Position numbers and translations under genes: made by a program. This document shows positions 32,767-40,632 of a stretch of DNA of 64,000 nt, piece after piece (within the stretch, counting starts at the first letter, position 1; each line of letters opens with the position of its first letter). This stretch comes from UBA8231 sp036011085 (GTDB taxonomy: Bacteria; Latescibacterota; UBA2968; UBA8231): contig DASCMS010000139.1 in the NCBI GenBank assembly GCA_036011085.1, forward strand, positions 1-64,000, read 5' to 3'. The notes below the pieces were generated by a model. That model saw only the letters and a list, made by a program, of their open reading frames with translations. It did not search any database and was not told the DNA's origin.

Positions 32767-33651
32767 ATGCTCGAGAACCAGACCATTCTCGTCGCCGGTG
32801 GCTCCGGCTTCATCGGCTCCCACCTGGTGCAGGCCCTGGCATCCACAGGGAACAATCGCGTCCTCTCTCTCGACACCTATTTCACCGGCACGCGTGACAA
32901 CCACGTGGCCGGCGTCGAGTACATCGAGGGCCACACAAAGGACATCGCTGATCTCTGTCCCGACGCTCCCGACCTCGTGTTCCATCTCGGCGAGTACTCC
33001 CGCGTCGAACAGAGCTTCCAGGATATGGCCCTCGTCTGGGATCTCAACAAGGCCGGCACCTTCGGTGTAGTCGAGTACTGCCGTCAGCGCGGCAGCAAGC
33101 TCGTCTACGCGGGCTCGAGCACAAAGTTCGCCGATGGCGGGATGGGGCGGGACCAGAGCCCCTACGCCTGGACCAAAGCCACGAACACCGAGCTGGTCAT
33201 GAACTATGGCCAGTGGTTCGGCCTCGAGTTCGCCATCACCTACTTCTACAACGTCTACGGTCCACGCGAGATCACGTGTGGCGAGTACGCCACGGTGCTC
33301 GGCATCTTCCGCAGCCAGTTCGAGGCCGGTGTGCCCCTCACGGTCGTCTCCCCGGGTACGCAGCGCCGCAACTTCACCCATGTCGACGACATCGTCCGTG
33401 GCCTCATTCTCGTGGGCGAGCACGGCAGCGGTGACGAATACGGTCTCGGCGCCGACGCCAGCTATTCCGTCCTCGAAATCGCCGGTCTGTTCGGCGGTCA
33501 GACGCACATGCTGCCCGAACGCCGGGGCAATCGTATGGACGCGGCCCTCGACTCGAGCAAAGCCACAAGTCTGGGCTGGCACACGGAGCGCTGCGTCGAG
33601 CAGTACATCGCCGGAATCGTCAAGGCCAAGAGCAACGGCTCGACCGGCTGA
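32767..33651 (+). CDS. NAD-dependent sugar epimerase/dehydratase (extended SDR)
   Basis: The protein (294 aa) opens MLENQTILVAGGSGFIGSHL with the GxxGxxG NAD site. VYAGSSTKFADG and SPYAWTKATNTEL give the Ser and Y-x3-K catalytic residues. FYNVYGPREITCGEYATVLG and RRNFTHVDDIVRGL are the sugar-nucleotide contacts. It resembles UDP-glucose 4-epimerases or related dehydratases. Which sugar is not clear. It lies between the SbcD-like nuclease and a sulfatase on the same strand. Confidence 0.88.
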   Translation: MLENQTILVAGGSGFIGSHLVQALASTGNNRVLSLDTYFTGTRDNHVAGVEYIEGHTKDIADLCPDAPDLVFHLGEYSRVEQSFQDMALVWDLNKAGTFGVVEYCRQRGSKLVYAGSSTKFADGGMGRDQSPYAWTKATNTELVMNYGQWFGLEFAITYFYNVYGPREITCGEYATVLGIFRSQFEAGVPLTVVSPGTQRRNFTHVDDIVRGLILVGEHGSGDEYGLGADASYSVLEIAGLFGGQTHMLPERRGNRMDAALDSSKATSLGWHTERCVEQYIAGIVKAKSNGSTG

Positions 33652-33675
33652 TCCCTTCCTTCAGGAGAGACCCGC

Positions 33676-35139
33676 GTGAAGTGCATCATGGTCATGTTCG
33701 ACTCGCTCAACCGACACTTGCTGCCGCCGTACAATGCGGCCACGCCGGTGCTGGCACCCAACTTCAGCCGTCTGGCCAGACGCACTGCCACCTTCGACAC
33801 CAGCTACGTCTGTTCCATGCCGTGTATGCCGGCGCGCCGCGACCTGCACACGGGGCGGCCGAACTTCCTGCACTGCCCGTGGGGTCCGCTGGAGCCCTTC
33901 GACGACTCGGTACCGCAGATGCTGCAGGACGCCGGCGTCTACACTCACCTGTGCTCCGATCACTACCACTACTGGGAAGATGGCGGCTCCACCTACCACG
34001 GGCGCTACTCCTCGTGGGAGTTCTACCGCGGTCAGGAGGGAGACCCCCACATCGGCCAGGTGGCCGATCCGGTGATCCCGGACAACATCAACCCCAAGGG
34101 CCGGCGCCCGGACTGGGTCAACCGGCAGCACCAGACGCGCGATCAGGATCATTCCCAGACGCAGACCTTCGACGCCGGCTGCCGCTTCATCGAACGCAAC
34201 GCCGACGAGGACGACTGGTTCCTGCAGCTGGAATGCTTCGATCCGCACGAACCTTTCGTCAGCCACCGGCACTACAAGGACATGTACCCGTCCGACTACG
34301 ACGGACCGCTGTTCGACTGGCCCGGGTACGGCGAGGCCACCGAGACTCCCGAACAGTGTGACGAGGCCCGGCGCAACTACGCGGCTTTGATGTCGAAGTG
34401 CGACAACAGCCTCGGCCACGTCCTCGACCTGATGGATCGGCACGAGATGTGGCAGGACACCATGCTCATCGTCTGCACCGACCACGGCTTCCTTCTCGGT
34501 GAGCATGGCGGCTGGGCGAAGAACTGGCCGCCTTTGTATGAAGAGATCGCGCACACGCCGTTCTTCGTCTGGGACCCACGCTCCCCCGGCGCCGCGGGCC
34601 AGAGACGTGAGGCATTGGTGCAGCCGGCCATCGACATCGGACCGACGCTGCTGCGCTTCTTCGGCCAGGAGCCGACGGAGCGTATGCTGGGCCACGACCT
34701 GGCCGGAGTCGTGGTCGACGACAGCCCGGTGCGCGACGCTGCCATCTTCGGCTATCACGGCAACCGAGTGAATATCACTGACGGTCGCTACGTCTACCTG
34801 CGCACGAGCCGCTCTGACGACAACCAGCCGTTGCACACGCACACGCTCATGCCCGCTTCGATGCGCGGCTTCAAGGGCAATCTCACCGACGTCGAGCTGG
34901 CGGAGCCCTTCTCCTTCACCAGGGGGATGAAGCTGTTGCGGATTCCGACGAAGGGCAGCCTGTCGCAGCCGGTGGGCGGCCCCGTGGGTGACCTGCTCTA
35001 CGACGTGGCAGCCGACCCGCAGCAACAGACGCCCGTGGCTGATGACGGTGTCGTCGAACGCCTGTCGGCGAGAATGGCCGAGCTGATGCGCGAATGCGAC
35101 GCACCGGCCGACCAGTTCCAGCGGCTGGGGCTGGCGTGA
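33676..35139 (+). CDS. Sulfatase with C-x-P-A-R active-site variant
   Basis: The GTG start (33676) follows an AGGAGA site. The N-terminus MKCIMVMFDSLNRHLLPPYN gives the metal Asp-Ser, and VCSMPCMPARRDLHTGRPNF contains C50-M-P-A-R, a C-x-P-A-R form of the formylglycine motif. IVCTDHGFLLGEHGGWAKNW holds the second metal site and an active-site Lys/Trp. Length is 487 without a signal peptide. It is GTGA-coupled to a BNR-repeat protein that may act on the same glycan. The unusual A at position 53 still fits recognition by formylglycine-generating enzymes in principle. Confidence 0.87.
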   Translation: MKCIMVMFDSLNRHLLPPYNAATPVLAPNFSRLARRTATFDTSYVCSMPCMPARRDLHTGRPNFLHCPWGPLEPFDDSVPQMLQDAGVYTHLCSDHYHYWEDGGSTYHGRYSSWEFYRGQEGDPHIGQVADPVIPDNINPKGRRPDWVNRQHQTRDQDHSQTQTFDAGCRFIERNADEDDWFLQLECFDPHEPFVSHRHYKDMYPSDYDGPLFDWPGYGEATETPEQCDEARRNYAALMSKCDNSLGHVLDLMDRHEMWQDTMLIVCTDHGFLLGEHGGWAKNWPPLYEEIAHTPFFVWDPRSPGAAGQRREALVQPAIDIGPTLLRFFGQEPTERMLGHDLAGVVVDDSPVRDAAIFGYHGNRVNITDGRYVYLRTSRSDDNQPLHTHTLMPASMRGFKGNLTDVELAEPFSFTRGMKLLRIPTKGSLSQPVGGPVGDLLYDVAADPQQQTPVADDGVVERLSARMAELMRECDAPADQFQRLGLA

Positions 35140-36209
35140 CCGAAGCGTACCTGCGGTCGCCCCGGGTCATCCTCGACCCGGGACCCGAGTACGCTGACAG
35201 CACGAGGCAGTTCCAGGGCATCCCGGGTATTGAGAGAGCGACATCGGGCCGTCTGTGGTCCACCTGGTACGGTGGCCGGGGCCCCGGCGAAGACCATCTC
35301 AACCACGTGCTGCTGGCCACCAGTGACGACGACGGTGACACCTGGTCGTCCCCCTGCCTGATCGTCGATCCCGACGGCGACGGCCCCACGCGTGCCTACG
35401 ACCCGTGTCTGTGGCACGATCCCGGGGGGCGCCTGTGGCTGTTGTGGGCCCAGGGGTATGAGAAACACGCCGATGCCGCCGCCGGCGTCTGGGCAATCAC
35501 CACAACGGATTCCGATGACGAACGGCCATCGTGGTCGACGCCTCGCCGCCTGTGCGATGGGATCATGATGAACAAGCCCGTCGTCGCCAGTTCCGGTCGG
35601 TGGCTGATCGCGGCAGCCCGCTGGCGCACCGAGGGCAGCTGCGTCGTCTTCGGCTCTGACGATGACGGCGCCTCGTGGCAGCGACTGGGTGCGGCCAGCG
35701 TCCCCGAAGAGCACCGCAGCTGTGACGAGCATATGCTCGTCGAGCGGCTGGACGGCAGTCAGTGGATGCTCGTGCGCACCACCTATGGCATCGGCGAGAG
35801 CACATCGACGGATGGCGGCCACAGCTGGAGTCCGGTGCAGCCCACTGCCCTCGCTCATCCCGTGACCCGGTTCTTCATCCGCCGCCTGGCCTCAACACGC
35901 CTGCTGCTGGTCAAGCACGGTCCTCTGGCCAAACGTACCGAGCGTTCGCACCTGACGGCCTATCTGTCCGATGACGACGGTCTGTCGTGGCAGGGAGGCC
36001 TGTTGCTCGACGAACGGACCGGCGTCTCCTACCCCGATGGTGTAGAGGCCGCCGGTGGATCGGTTTTCCTGACCTACGACTACGACCGGCGCGGGGCGAA
36101 GCAGATCCTGATGACGAGGTTCTCGGAAGACGACGTGCTCGCCGGCGGTGCCAGCTCCGCTGCGGCAGCCATGCGTGTCGTCAACCAGGCCGCGGGAGGG
36201 CCGTCCTGA
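35136..36209 (+). CDS. BNR/sialidase-fold exo-glycosidase-like protein
   Basis: The GTG at 35136 overlaps the sulfatase stop by 4 bases. The 357-residue protein is a six-bladed propeller with Asp-box repeats: SDDDGDTWSSP, SDDDGASWQRL, STDGGHSWSPV and LSDDDGLSWQGG. An N-terminal TSGRLWSTWYGGRGPGEDHL is typical of the exo-alpha-sialidase-like 'BNR_2' group. Sialic acid itself is doubtful, since no nan genes are present, but the fold is clear. No signal peptide is present. Its stop overlaps the NUDIX start (TGATG), giving a three-gene coupled run. Confidence 0.78.
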   Translation: MTEAYLRSPRVILDPGPEYADSTRQFQGIPGIERATSGRLWSTWYGGRGPGEDHLNHVLLATSDDDGDTWSSPCLIVDPDGDGPTRAYDPCLWHDPGGRLWLLWAQGYEKHADAAAGVWAITTTDSDDERPSWSTPRRLCDGIMMNKPVVASSGRWLIAAARWRTEGSCVVFGSDDDGASWQRLGAASVPEEHRSCDEHMLVERLDGSQWMLVRTTYGIGESTSTDGGHSWSPVQPTALAHPVTRFFIRRLASTRLLLVKHGPLAKRTERSHLTAYLSDDDGLSWQGGLLLDERTGVSYPDGVEAAGGSVFLTYDYDRRGAKQILMTRFSEDDVLAGGASSAAAAMRVVNQAAGGPS

Positions 36210-36760
36210 TGCCGGCCGTCGGCGCCAATATGGCGATCCTGCGGGAGGGGACGATCCTGCTGCAGCAGCGCGAGGACTTCGAAGTCTGGGCCATGCCCGG
36301 AGGCGGGACGGAGCCCGGCGAGAGTCAGGCCGAAACCGCCGTCCGCGAGGCGCGTGAGGAAACCGGACTCGAAGTGGAGATCACCGGGCTCGTCGGCTGC
36401 TACATGGGGTCGGCCCTCAACCCGGAGCTGCACTCTGTCTGCTTCCGCGGCTCACCGGTGGGCGGCGATCTGCTGCCCCAGGGGAGTGAGGTCCTCGACC
36501 TGCGCTGGTTCCCGGTGGACGAGTTGCCCGCCGATATGTTCTGGTGGCACCGCCAGCAGATTGTCGACGCCGCAGCCGGCATCCACGGAGCGGCCTGGCG
36601 TTTCGAGATCAATGCCGCAGAGCCGTTTGATTCACGTGCTCAGCTCTATCAGCTGCGCGATCGATCCAGTATGTCACGCGTTGGTTTTTACCGTCAGATG
36701 TTCGAAAGCGGCGATCTGAACCGCTCGATCTGCCACTCGAAAGGAGTCCGCCATGGCTGA
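36209..36760 (+). CDS. NUDIX hydrolase
   Basis: The Nudix box is complete: GGGTEPGESQAETAVREARE followed by ETGLEVE (G-x5-E-x7-R-E-x2-E-E-x-G-x-E). The protein has 183 residues with a C-terminal extension (residues 120-183) of unknown role. It cleaves a nucleoside diphosphate linked to another group. The substrate cannot be read. It is coupled to the BNR protein upstream and overlaps the next gene by 8 bases. Confidence 0.9.
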   Translation: MPAVGANMAILREGTILLQQREDFEVWAMPGGGTEPGESQAETAVREAREETGLEVEITGLVGCYMGSALNPELHSVCFRGSPVGGDLLPQGSEVLDLRWFPVDELPADMFWWHRQQIVDAAAGIHGAAWRFEINAAEPFDSRAQLYQLRDRSSMSRVGFYRQMFESGDLNRSICHSKGVRHG

Positions 36761-37219
36761 TAAGTTGACCGAACCACAGCAGCAGGCCGCCCACCGCTGG
36801 TATGCCGCCGAGTGCAACAACCAGTGCTGGGGCCTGACGACGACCCAACGCACTGCCGAGCAGGACGCGCAGATGCTGCACATGGCCCATGCCGCCGCCT
36901 ACCACTGGGCCGCCGTGGGCGAAACGATCCATCACATGCGGGCGACCAGCTGCTGGCCCACGTCCACGCCCTGCTCGGCATGGGCGATACGGCCCTGCGC
37001 TACGCCCAAGCCTGTCACGAGTACTTCACCACCCATGAGACCCCGGACTGGGAACTGGCATTCACCCACGCCATTCTGGCCCAGGCCGCCGCCGTCGCCG
37101 GTGATGGCGATCTTCACGCCAGCGCCTATGCCGAGGCAGAGACCACCATGGCGGCCATCGCTGATCCGGAGGATCGAGCCATCGTGGAGGAGACCTTCGC
37201 GCTCGTGCCCGCGCCGTGA
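36753..37219 (+). pseudogene. Conserved small helical protein with a frameshift near 36942
   Basis: The first frame gives MADKLTEPQQQAAHRWYAAE, CNNQCWGLTTTQRTAEQDAQ and MLHMAHAAAYHWAAVGET up to about 36941, then turns to non-protein-like text. The second frame continues smoothly as DQLLAHVHALLGMGDTALRY, AQACHEYFTTHETPDWELAF and THAILAQAAAVAGDG, and ends VPAP. Joining them gives a protein of about 155 residues that resembles a recurring uncharacterised family. A one-base deletion in GCGGGCGACC explains the break. Either the gene is dead or it is an assembly or sequencing error. Confidence 0.7.
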
Positions 37220-37352
37220 TGGCCAGCGTCGTGACCGGCCGCACCTACTCGGGCCGCGGCAGACCGCTGCACTGATGCGGAGACGAGCCTCATCGATACA
37301 TTCTGCAAGGACCAGAAATACGTGATGGAACTGAATCGACAGGAGCTCGCAG

Positions 37353-38252
37353 ATGTCTATTCGACCGGTACGACAGATCATCGAGGCCGAACCCAAGATG
37401 GAGGGCGCCGGTGTACACCTTCACCGCGCCTTCGGTTTCGGCAGGACCGATGACTTCGACCCCTTTCTGCTGTTCGACGACTTCCGTAACGACGATCCGG
37501 AAAAGTACCGCGCCGGCTTCCCCTGGCACCCCCACCGCGGGATCGAGACGATCACCTACGTACTGGCAGGCACCGTCGAGCATGGCGACAGTCTCGGCAA
37601 CAAGGGGACCCTGGGGGCCGGTGATGCCCAGTGGATGACAGCGGGTTCGGGAATCCTGCATCAGGAGATGCCGAAAGGCGATCCCGGGGGCCTGATGCAC
37701 GGCTTTCAGTTGTGGGCCAACCTGCCGCGATCACACAAGATGACGGAGCCTCGCTACCAGGATGTCGCCGCCGCTGACGTCCCGGAGATCACCGACGACG
37801 ACGGCACGAAGGTTCGCGTCGTCTGCGGCGAGTTCTGGGGGCAGCGCGGCCCGGTGGACGGCATCGCCGCCGATCCGAACTACCTCGACGTCTATGTGCC
37901 ACCGGGGCAGAAGAAGAGCCTCCCCGTGGAGACCTCTCGCCACGCTTTCGCCTACGTCTTCGACGGTTCGGGAGGCTTCCGTGACGCCTCCGATCCACAG
38001 AGTGTCGTCACCGAACGTTTCGACGAGCAGGGCGAAGCCGGAGTGGATGCGGCCAACCGGTCCCTCATCCTGTTCGATTCGGGTGACGAGATCACGGTGC
38101 AGGCCGGCGATGAAGGCATCCGCTTCCTGTTGGTCTCCGGTCAGCCTCTGCGCGAACCCGTCGCCTGGCGGGGCCCCATCGTGATGAATACCCAGGAGGA
38201 ACTGCGCCAGGCCTGGGCCGAGCTGAATGACGGCACCTTCATCAAGAGGTAG
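37353..38252 (+). CDS. Pirin family protein (cupin, quercetin 2,3-dioxygenase type)
   Basis: The 299-residue protein opens MSIRPVRQIIEAEPKMEGAG, then GFPWHPHRGIETITYVLAGT (metal His and Glu), QWMTAGSGILHQEMPKGDPG and LHGFQLWANLPRSHKMTEPR. These are the N-terminal cupin motifs of pirin, with His residues at H59, H61 and H103 as likely ligands. The C-terminal cupin (residues 160-285) is less conserved. Pirins are iron-dependent redox regulators or dioxygenases, and the exact role is not set by sequence. Confidence 0.93.
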   Translation: MSIRPVRQIIEAEPKMEGAGVHLHRAFGFGRTDDFDPFLLFDDFRNDDPEKYRAGFPWHPHRGIETITYVLAGTVEHGDSLGNKGTLGAGDAQWMTAGSGILHQEMPKGDPGGLMHGFQLWANLPRSHKMTEPRYQDVAAADVPEITDDDGTKVRVVCGEFWGQRGPVDGIAADPNYLDVYVPPGQKKSLPVETSRHAFAYVFDGSGGFRDASDPQSVVTERFDEQGEAGVDAANRSLILFDSGDEITVQAGDEGIRFLLVSGQPLREPVAWRGPIVMNTQEELRQAWAELNDGTFIKR

Positions 38253-38338
38253 TCAGCCCCTGCTGTCCCACCGGGATGGACGGCGTCGCTCACCGAACTA
38301 CATTCCCGGTCAACCGGCCTCGAGATGGAGTCCTGTGC

Positions 38339-39364
38339 ATGGATGATTTCGAAACACAGCAGAAGCTCAGAATCCCCTGGTATCGAACCAAGATCGAGCG
38401 TGAACTCCTCGCGGATCTGAACCGGCGCAGCAACATCCTCGGTTTTCTGCAGACTCTCGGGTACCTGGGGACCCTGACAGCCACCGGCGCATTGGCATGG
38501 TGGACGACACTACATCTGGTGTGGTACTGGTCGATTCCTGCCTTCTTTCTGCACGGGATCTGCTACGCCTTCATCATCAATGGCTTTCACGAGCTGGTGC
38601 ACAGCTCCGTGTTCCGCACCCAGCCCCTCAACACGTTCTTCCTGTATGTGCTGAGCTTTCTCGGTTGGTACAACCCCATCCACTTCTGGGCGAGCCACAC
38701 GGCGCACCACAAATACACCCTGCACCCGCCCGAGGATGGCGAGGTCGTCTTTCCTGTCCATCTTGTGCTGAAGGACTTTCTGCGCAACGGCATCGTCAGT
38801 CCCCACGGCGCCCGTGCCCGGATCCTGGGCACGATCCGCCGCGGCTTCTTCGGTCGACTGAACCCGGGTTGGGATCAGCGACTGTTCCCTCCCGAAAATG
38901 TCGATGGCCGCCGCCGACTGTTCCGCTGGGACCGGATCATGACACTTGGCCACGTCCTCCTCGTGGCCGGCGCGCTCTACCTGGGCTGGTGGCAGCTTCC
39001 CGTACTGGTCACCCTCGGCTCCTTCTACGGGGGGATCCTCTTCCTGTTCTGCAACAGTGCCCAGCACATCGGGCTCACCGACAACGTACCGGACTTTCGC
39101 CTGTGCTCGCGCACGATCTATCTCAATCCCATCGTGCGGTTTCTGTACTGGCACATGAATTTCCACATCGAGCACCACATGTACGCCGCCGTGCCCTGCT
39201 ACCGGCTGGGCCGGCTGCATACAGCCATGCAGTATGATCTCCCTCCCACGCCGTCCGGCCTCATCGCCACATGGCGCGAAATCTTCGCTATCGTCGAGCG
39301 CCAGCAGGTCGAACCTGACTATCAGTTCCGGCCTGAGGTGCCAGCGGCAGAGGCTGCCGGTTGA
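38339..39364 (+). CDS. Membrane fatty-acid desaturase family protein
   Basis: Three histidine boxes are present: HELVH (84-88), HTAHH (120-124) and HIEHH near residue 285. Between them lie four membrane helices (TLTATGALAWWTTLHLVWYW, IPAFFLHGICYAFIIN, FLYVLSFLGWYNPIHF, and a pair around HVLLVAGALYLGWW). Length is 341. It would bind a di-iron centre and desaturate or hydroxylate an acyl chain. Its stop overlaps a TTG start of the Gfo/Idh gene. The ATG at 38339 is preferred over 38276 because it has a GGAG site and starts a typical charged N-tail. Confidence 0.88.
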   Translation: MDDFETQQKLRIPWYRTKIERELLADLNRRSNILGFLQTLGYLGTLTATGALAWWTTLHLVWYWSIPAFFLHGICYAFIINGFHELVHSSVFRTQPLNTFFLYVLSFLGWYNPIHFWASHTAHHKYTLHPPEDGEVVFPVHLVLKDFLRNGIVSPHGARARILGTIRRGFFGRLNPGWDQRLFPPENVDGRRRLFRWDRIMTLGHVLLVAGALYLGWWQLPVLVTLGSFYGGILFLFCNSAQHIGLTDNVPDFRLCSRTIYLNPIVRFLYWHMNFHIEHHMYAAVPCYRLGRLHTAMQYDLPPTPSGLIATWREIFAIVERQQVEPDYQFRPEVPAAEAAG

Positions 39365-40632
39365 ACGGCCCCATGGCCCCCGTCACCCTCGCCGTCGTCG
39401 GCGCCGGCAGCCGCGGTACCGGGTATGCCGGTTTCGCCGAGCAGCACCCCGATCAGGCGAGCGTGGTCGCCGTGGCCGAACCACGCGACGCCTACCGTGA
39501 TCCCCTCGTGGCGCGGCATAGCGTGAGCCCTGATCACGCCTTCACTGACTGGCGTGACCTGGCAGCGGCGCCGAAGCTTGCCGATGCCGTCCTCATCTGC
39601 ACTCAGGACGCCATGCACGTCGAGCCCGCCGTGGCCTTCGCCGACGCCGGGTACCACATCCTGCTGGAAAAGCCGATGGCCACCGACGAAGACGGCTGTC
39701 GGCAGATCGTCACTGCCGTACGCCAGGCGGGTGTGCTGTTCGCCGTCGCCCACGTGACGCGATACACGCCCTTCACCCGGCGCCTGAAGGCGATCGTCGA
39801 CAGCGGTGCCATCGGCGATCTGGTCTGCCTGCAACGGCTCGAGCCGGTGGGGTACTGGCACCAGGCCCACTCCTTTGTTCGCGGCAACTGGCGCAATGAG
39901 ACCGAGTCTTCGCCCATGCTCCTGGCCAAATCCTGCCATGACCTCGACTGGATCCGCCACATCATGGGTGTCCCCTGCCGCGCCGTGTCCTCCTTCGGCT
40001 CGCTCCGGCACTTCCGCCGTGAGGCAGCGCCCGAAGGGGCCGCCGACAACTGCCTGGACTGTTCCGTCGAATCCGACTGTCCCTATTCGGCCCCGCGCTA
40101 TTACCTCGAACAGCTCGCCGATGGCCACATGGGGTGGCCCCTTGACGTACTCACTCCCGAGCCGACAACAGCGACGGTGACCACAGCTCTGCGGGAGGGC
40201 CCCTACGGCCGCTGTGTCTACGGCTGCGACAACGACGTGGTCGACAATCAGGTGGTGAACATGGAGTTCGAAGGGTCACGCTCGGCGTCCTTCACCATGA
40301 CCGCCTTCACCGAAGCGGCAGGCCGCCGCACGGAACTGTTCGGCAGCCGTGGCCATATTCGCGGCGACGGCCGCCACCTGCAGGTGTTCGATTTTCTCAC
40401 CGATCAGACCGAGAGGATCGATACGGCCGCCGTCGATTCCTCTATCCTCGGGGGACATGGTGGTGGTGACTTCGGACTCATGGATGGCTTCGTGCAGGCC
40501 GTACGCCACGACGATTCCTCCCACATCCTCTCCGGACCGGAAGAGACGCTGGAAACCCACCTGATGGTCTTCGCCGCGGAACGCGCCCGGCACGAGCAGC
40601 CGGGTCGTCGACGTGGCGCCGTAGCACGATGA
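39361..40632 (+). CDS. Gfo/Idh/MocA-family oxidoreductase
   Basis: The Rossmann start is VTLAVVGAGSRGTGYAGFAE. Also present are VLICTQDAMHVEPAVAFADA, ILLEKPMATDEDG (catalytic EKP) and MLLAKSCHDLDWIRHIMG, the His-Asp dyad region. The C-terminal part includes a cysteine cluster (NCLDCSVESDCPYSAP) found in a subset of this family. Translation may begin at TTG 39361, overlapping the desaturase stop, or at ATG 39373. It oxidises a sugar or inositol-type substrate with NAD(P). Length is 423 residues from the TTG. Confidence 0.9.
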   Translation: MNGPMAPVTLAVVGAGSRGTGYAGFAEQHPDQASVVAVAEPRDAYRDPLVARHSVSPDHAFTDWRDLAAAPKLADAVLICTQDAMHVEPAVAFADAGYHILLEKPMATDEDGCRQIVTAVRQAGVLFAVAHVTRYTPFTRRLKAIVDSGAIGDLVCLQRLEPVGYWHQAHSFVRGNWRNETESSPMLLAKSCHDLDWIRHIMGVPCRAVSSFGSLRHFRREAAPEGAADNCLDCSVESDCPYSAPRYYLEQLADGHMGWPLDVLTPEPTTATVTTALREGPYGRCVYGCDNDVVDNQVVNMEFEGSRSASFTMTAFTEAAGRRTELFGSRGHIRGDGRHLQVFDFLTDQTERIDTAAVDSSILGGHGGGDFGLMDGFVQAVRHDDSSHILSGPEETLETHLMVFAAERARHEQPGRRRGAVAR

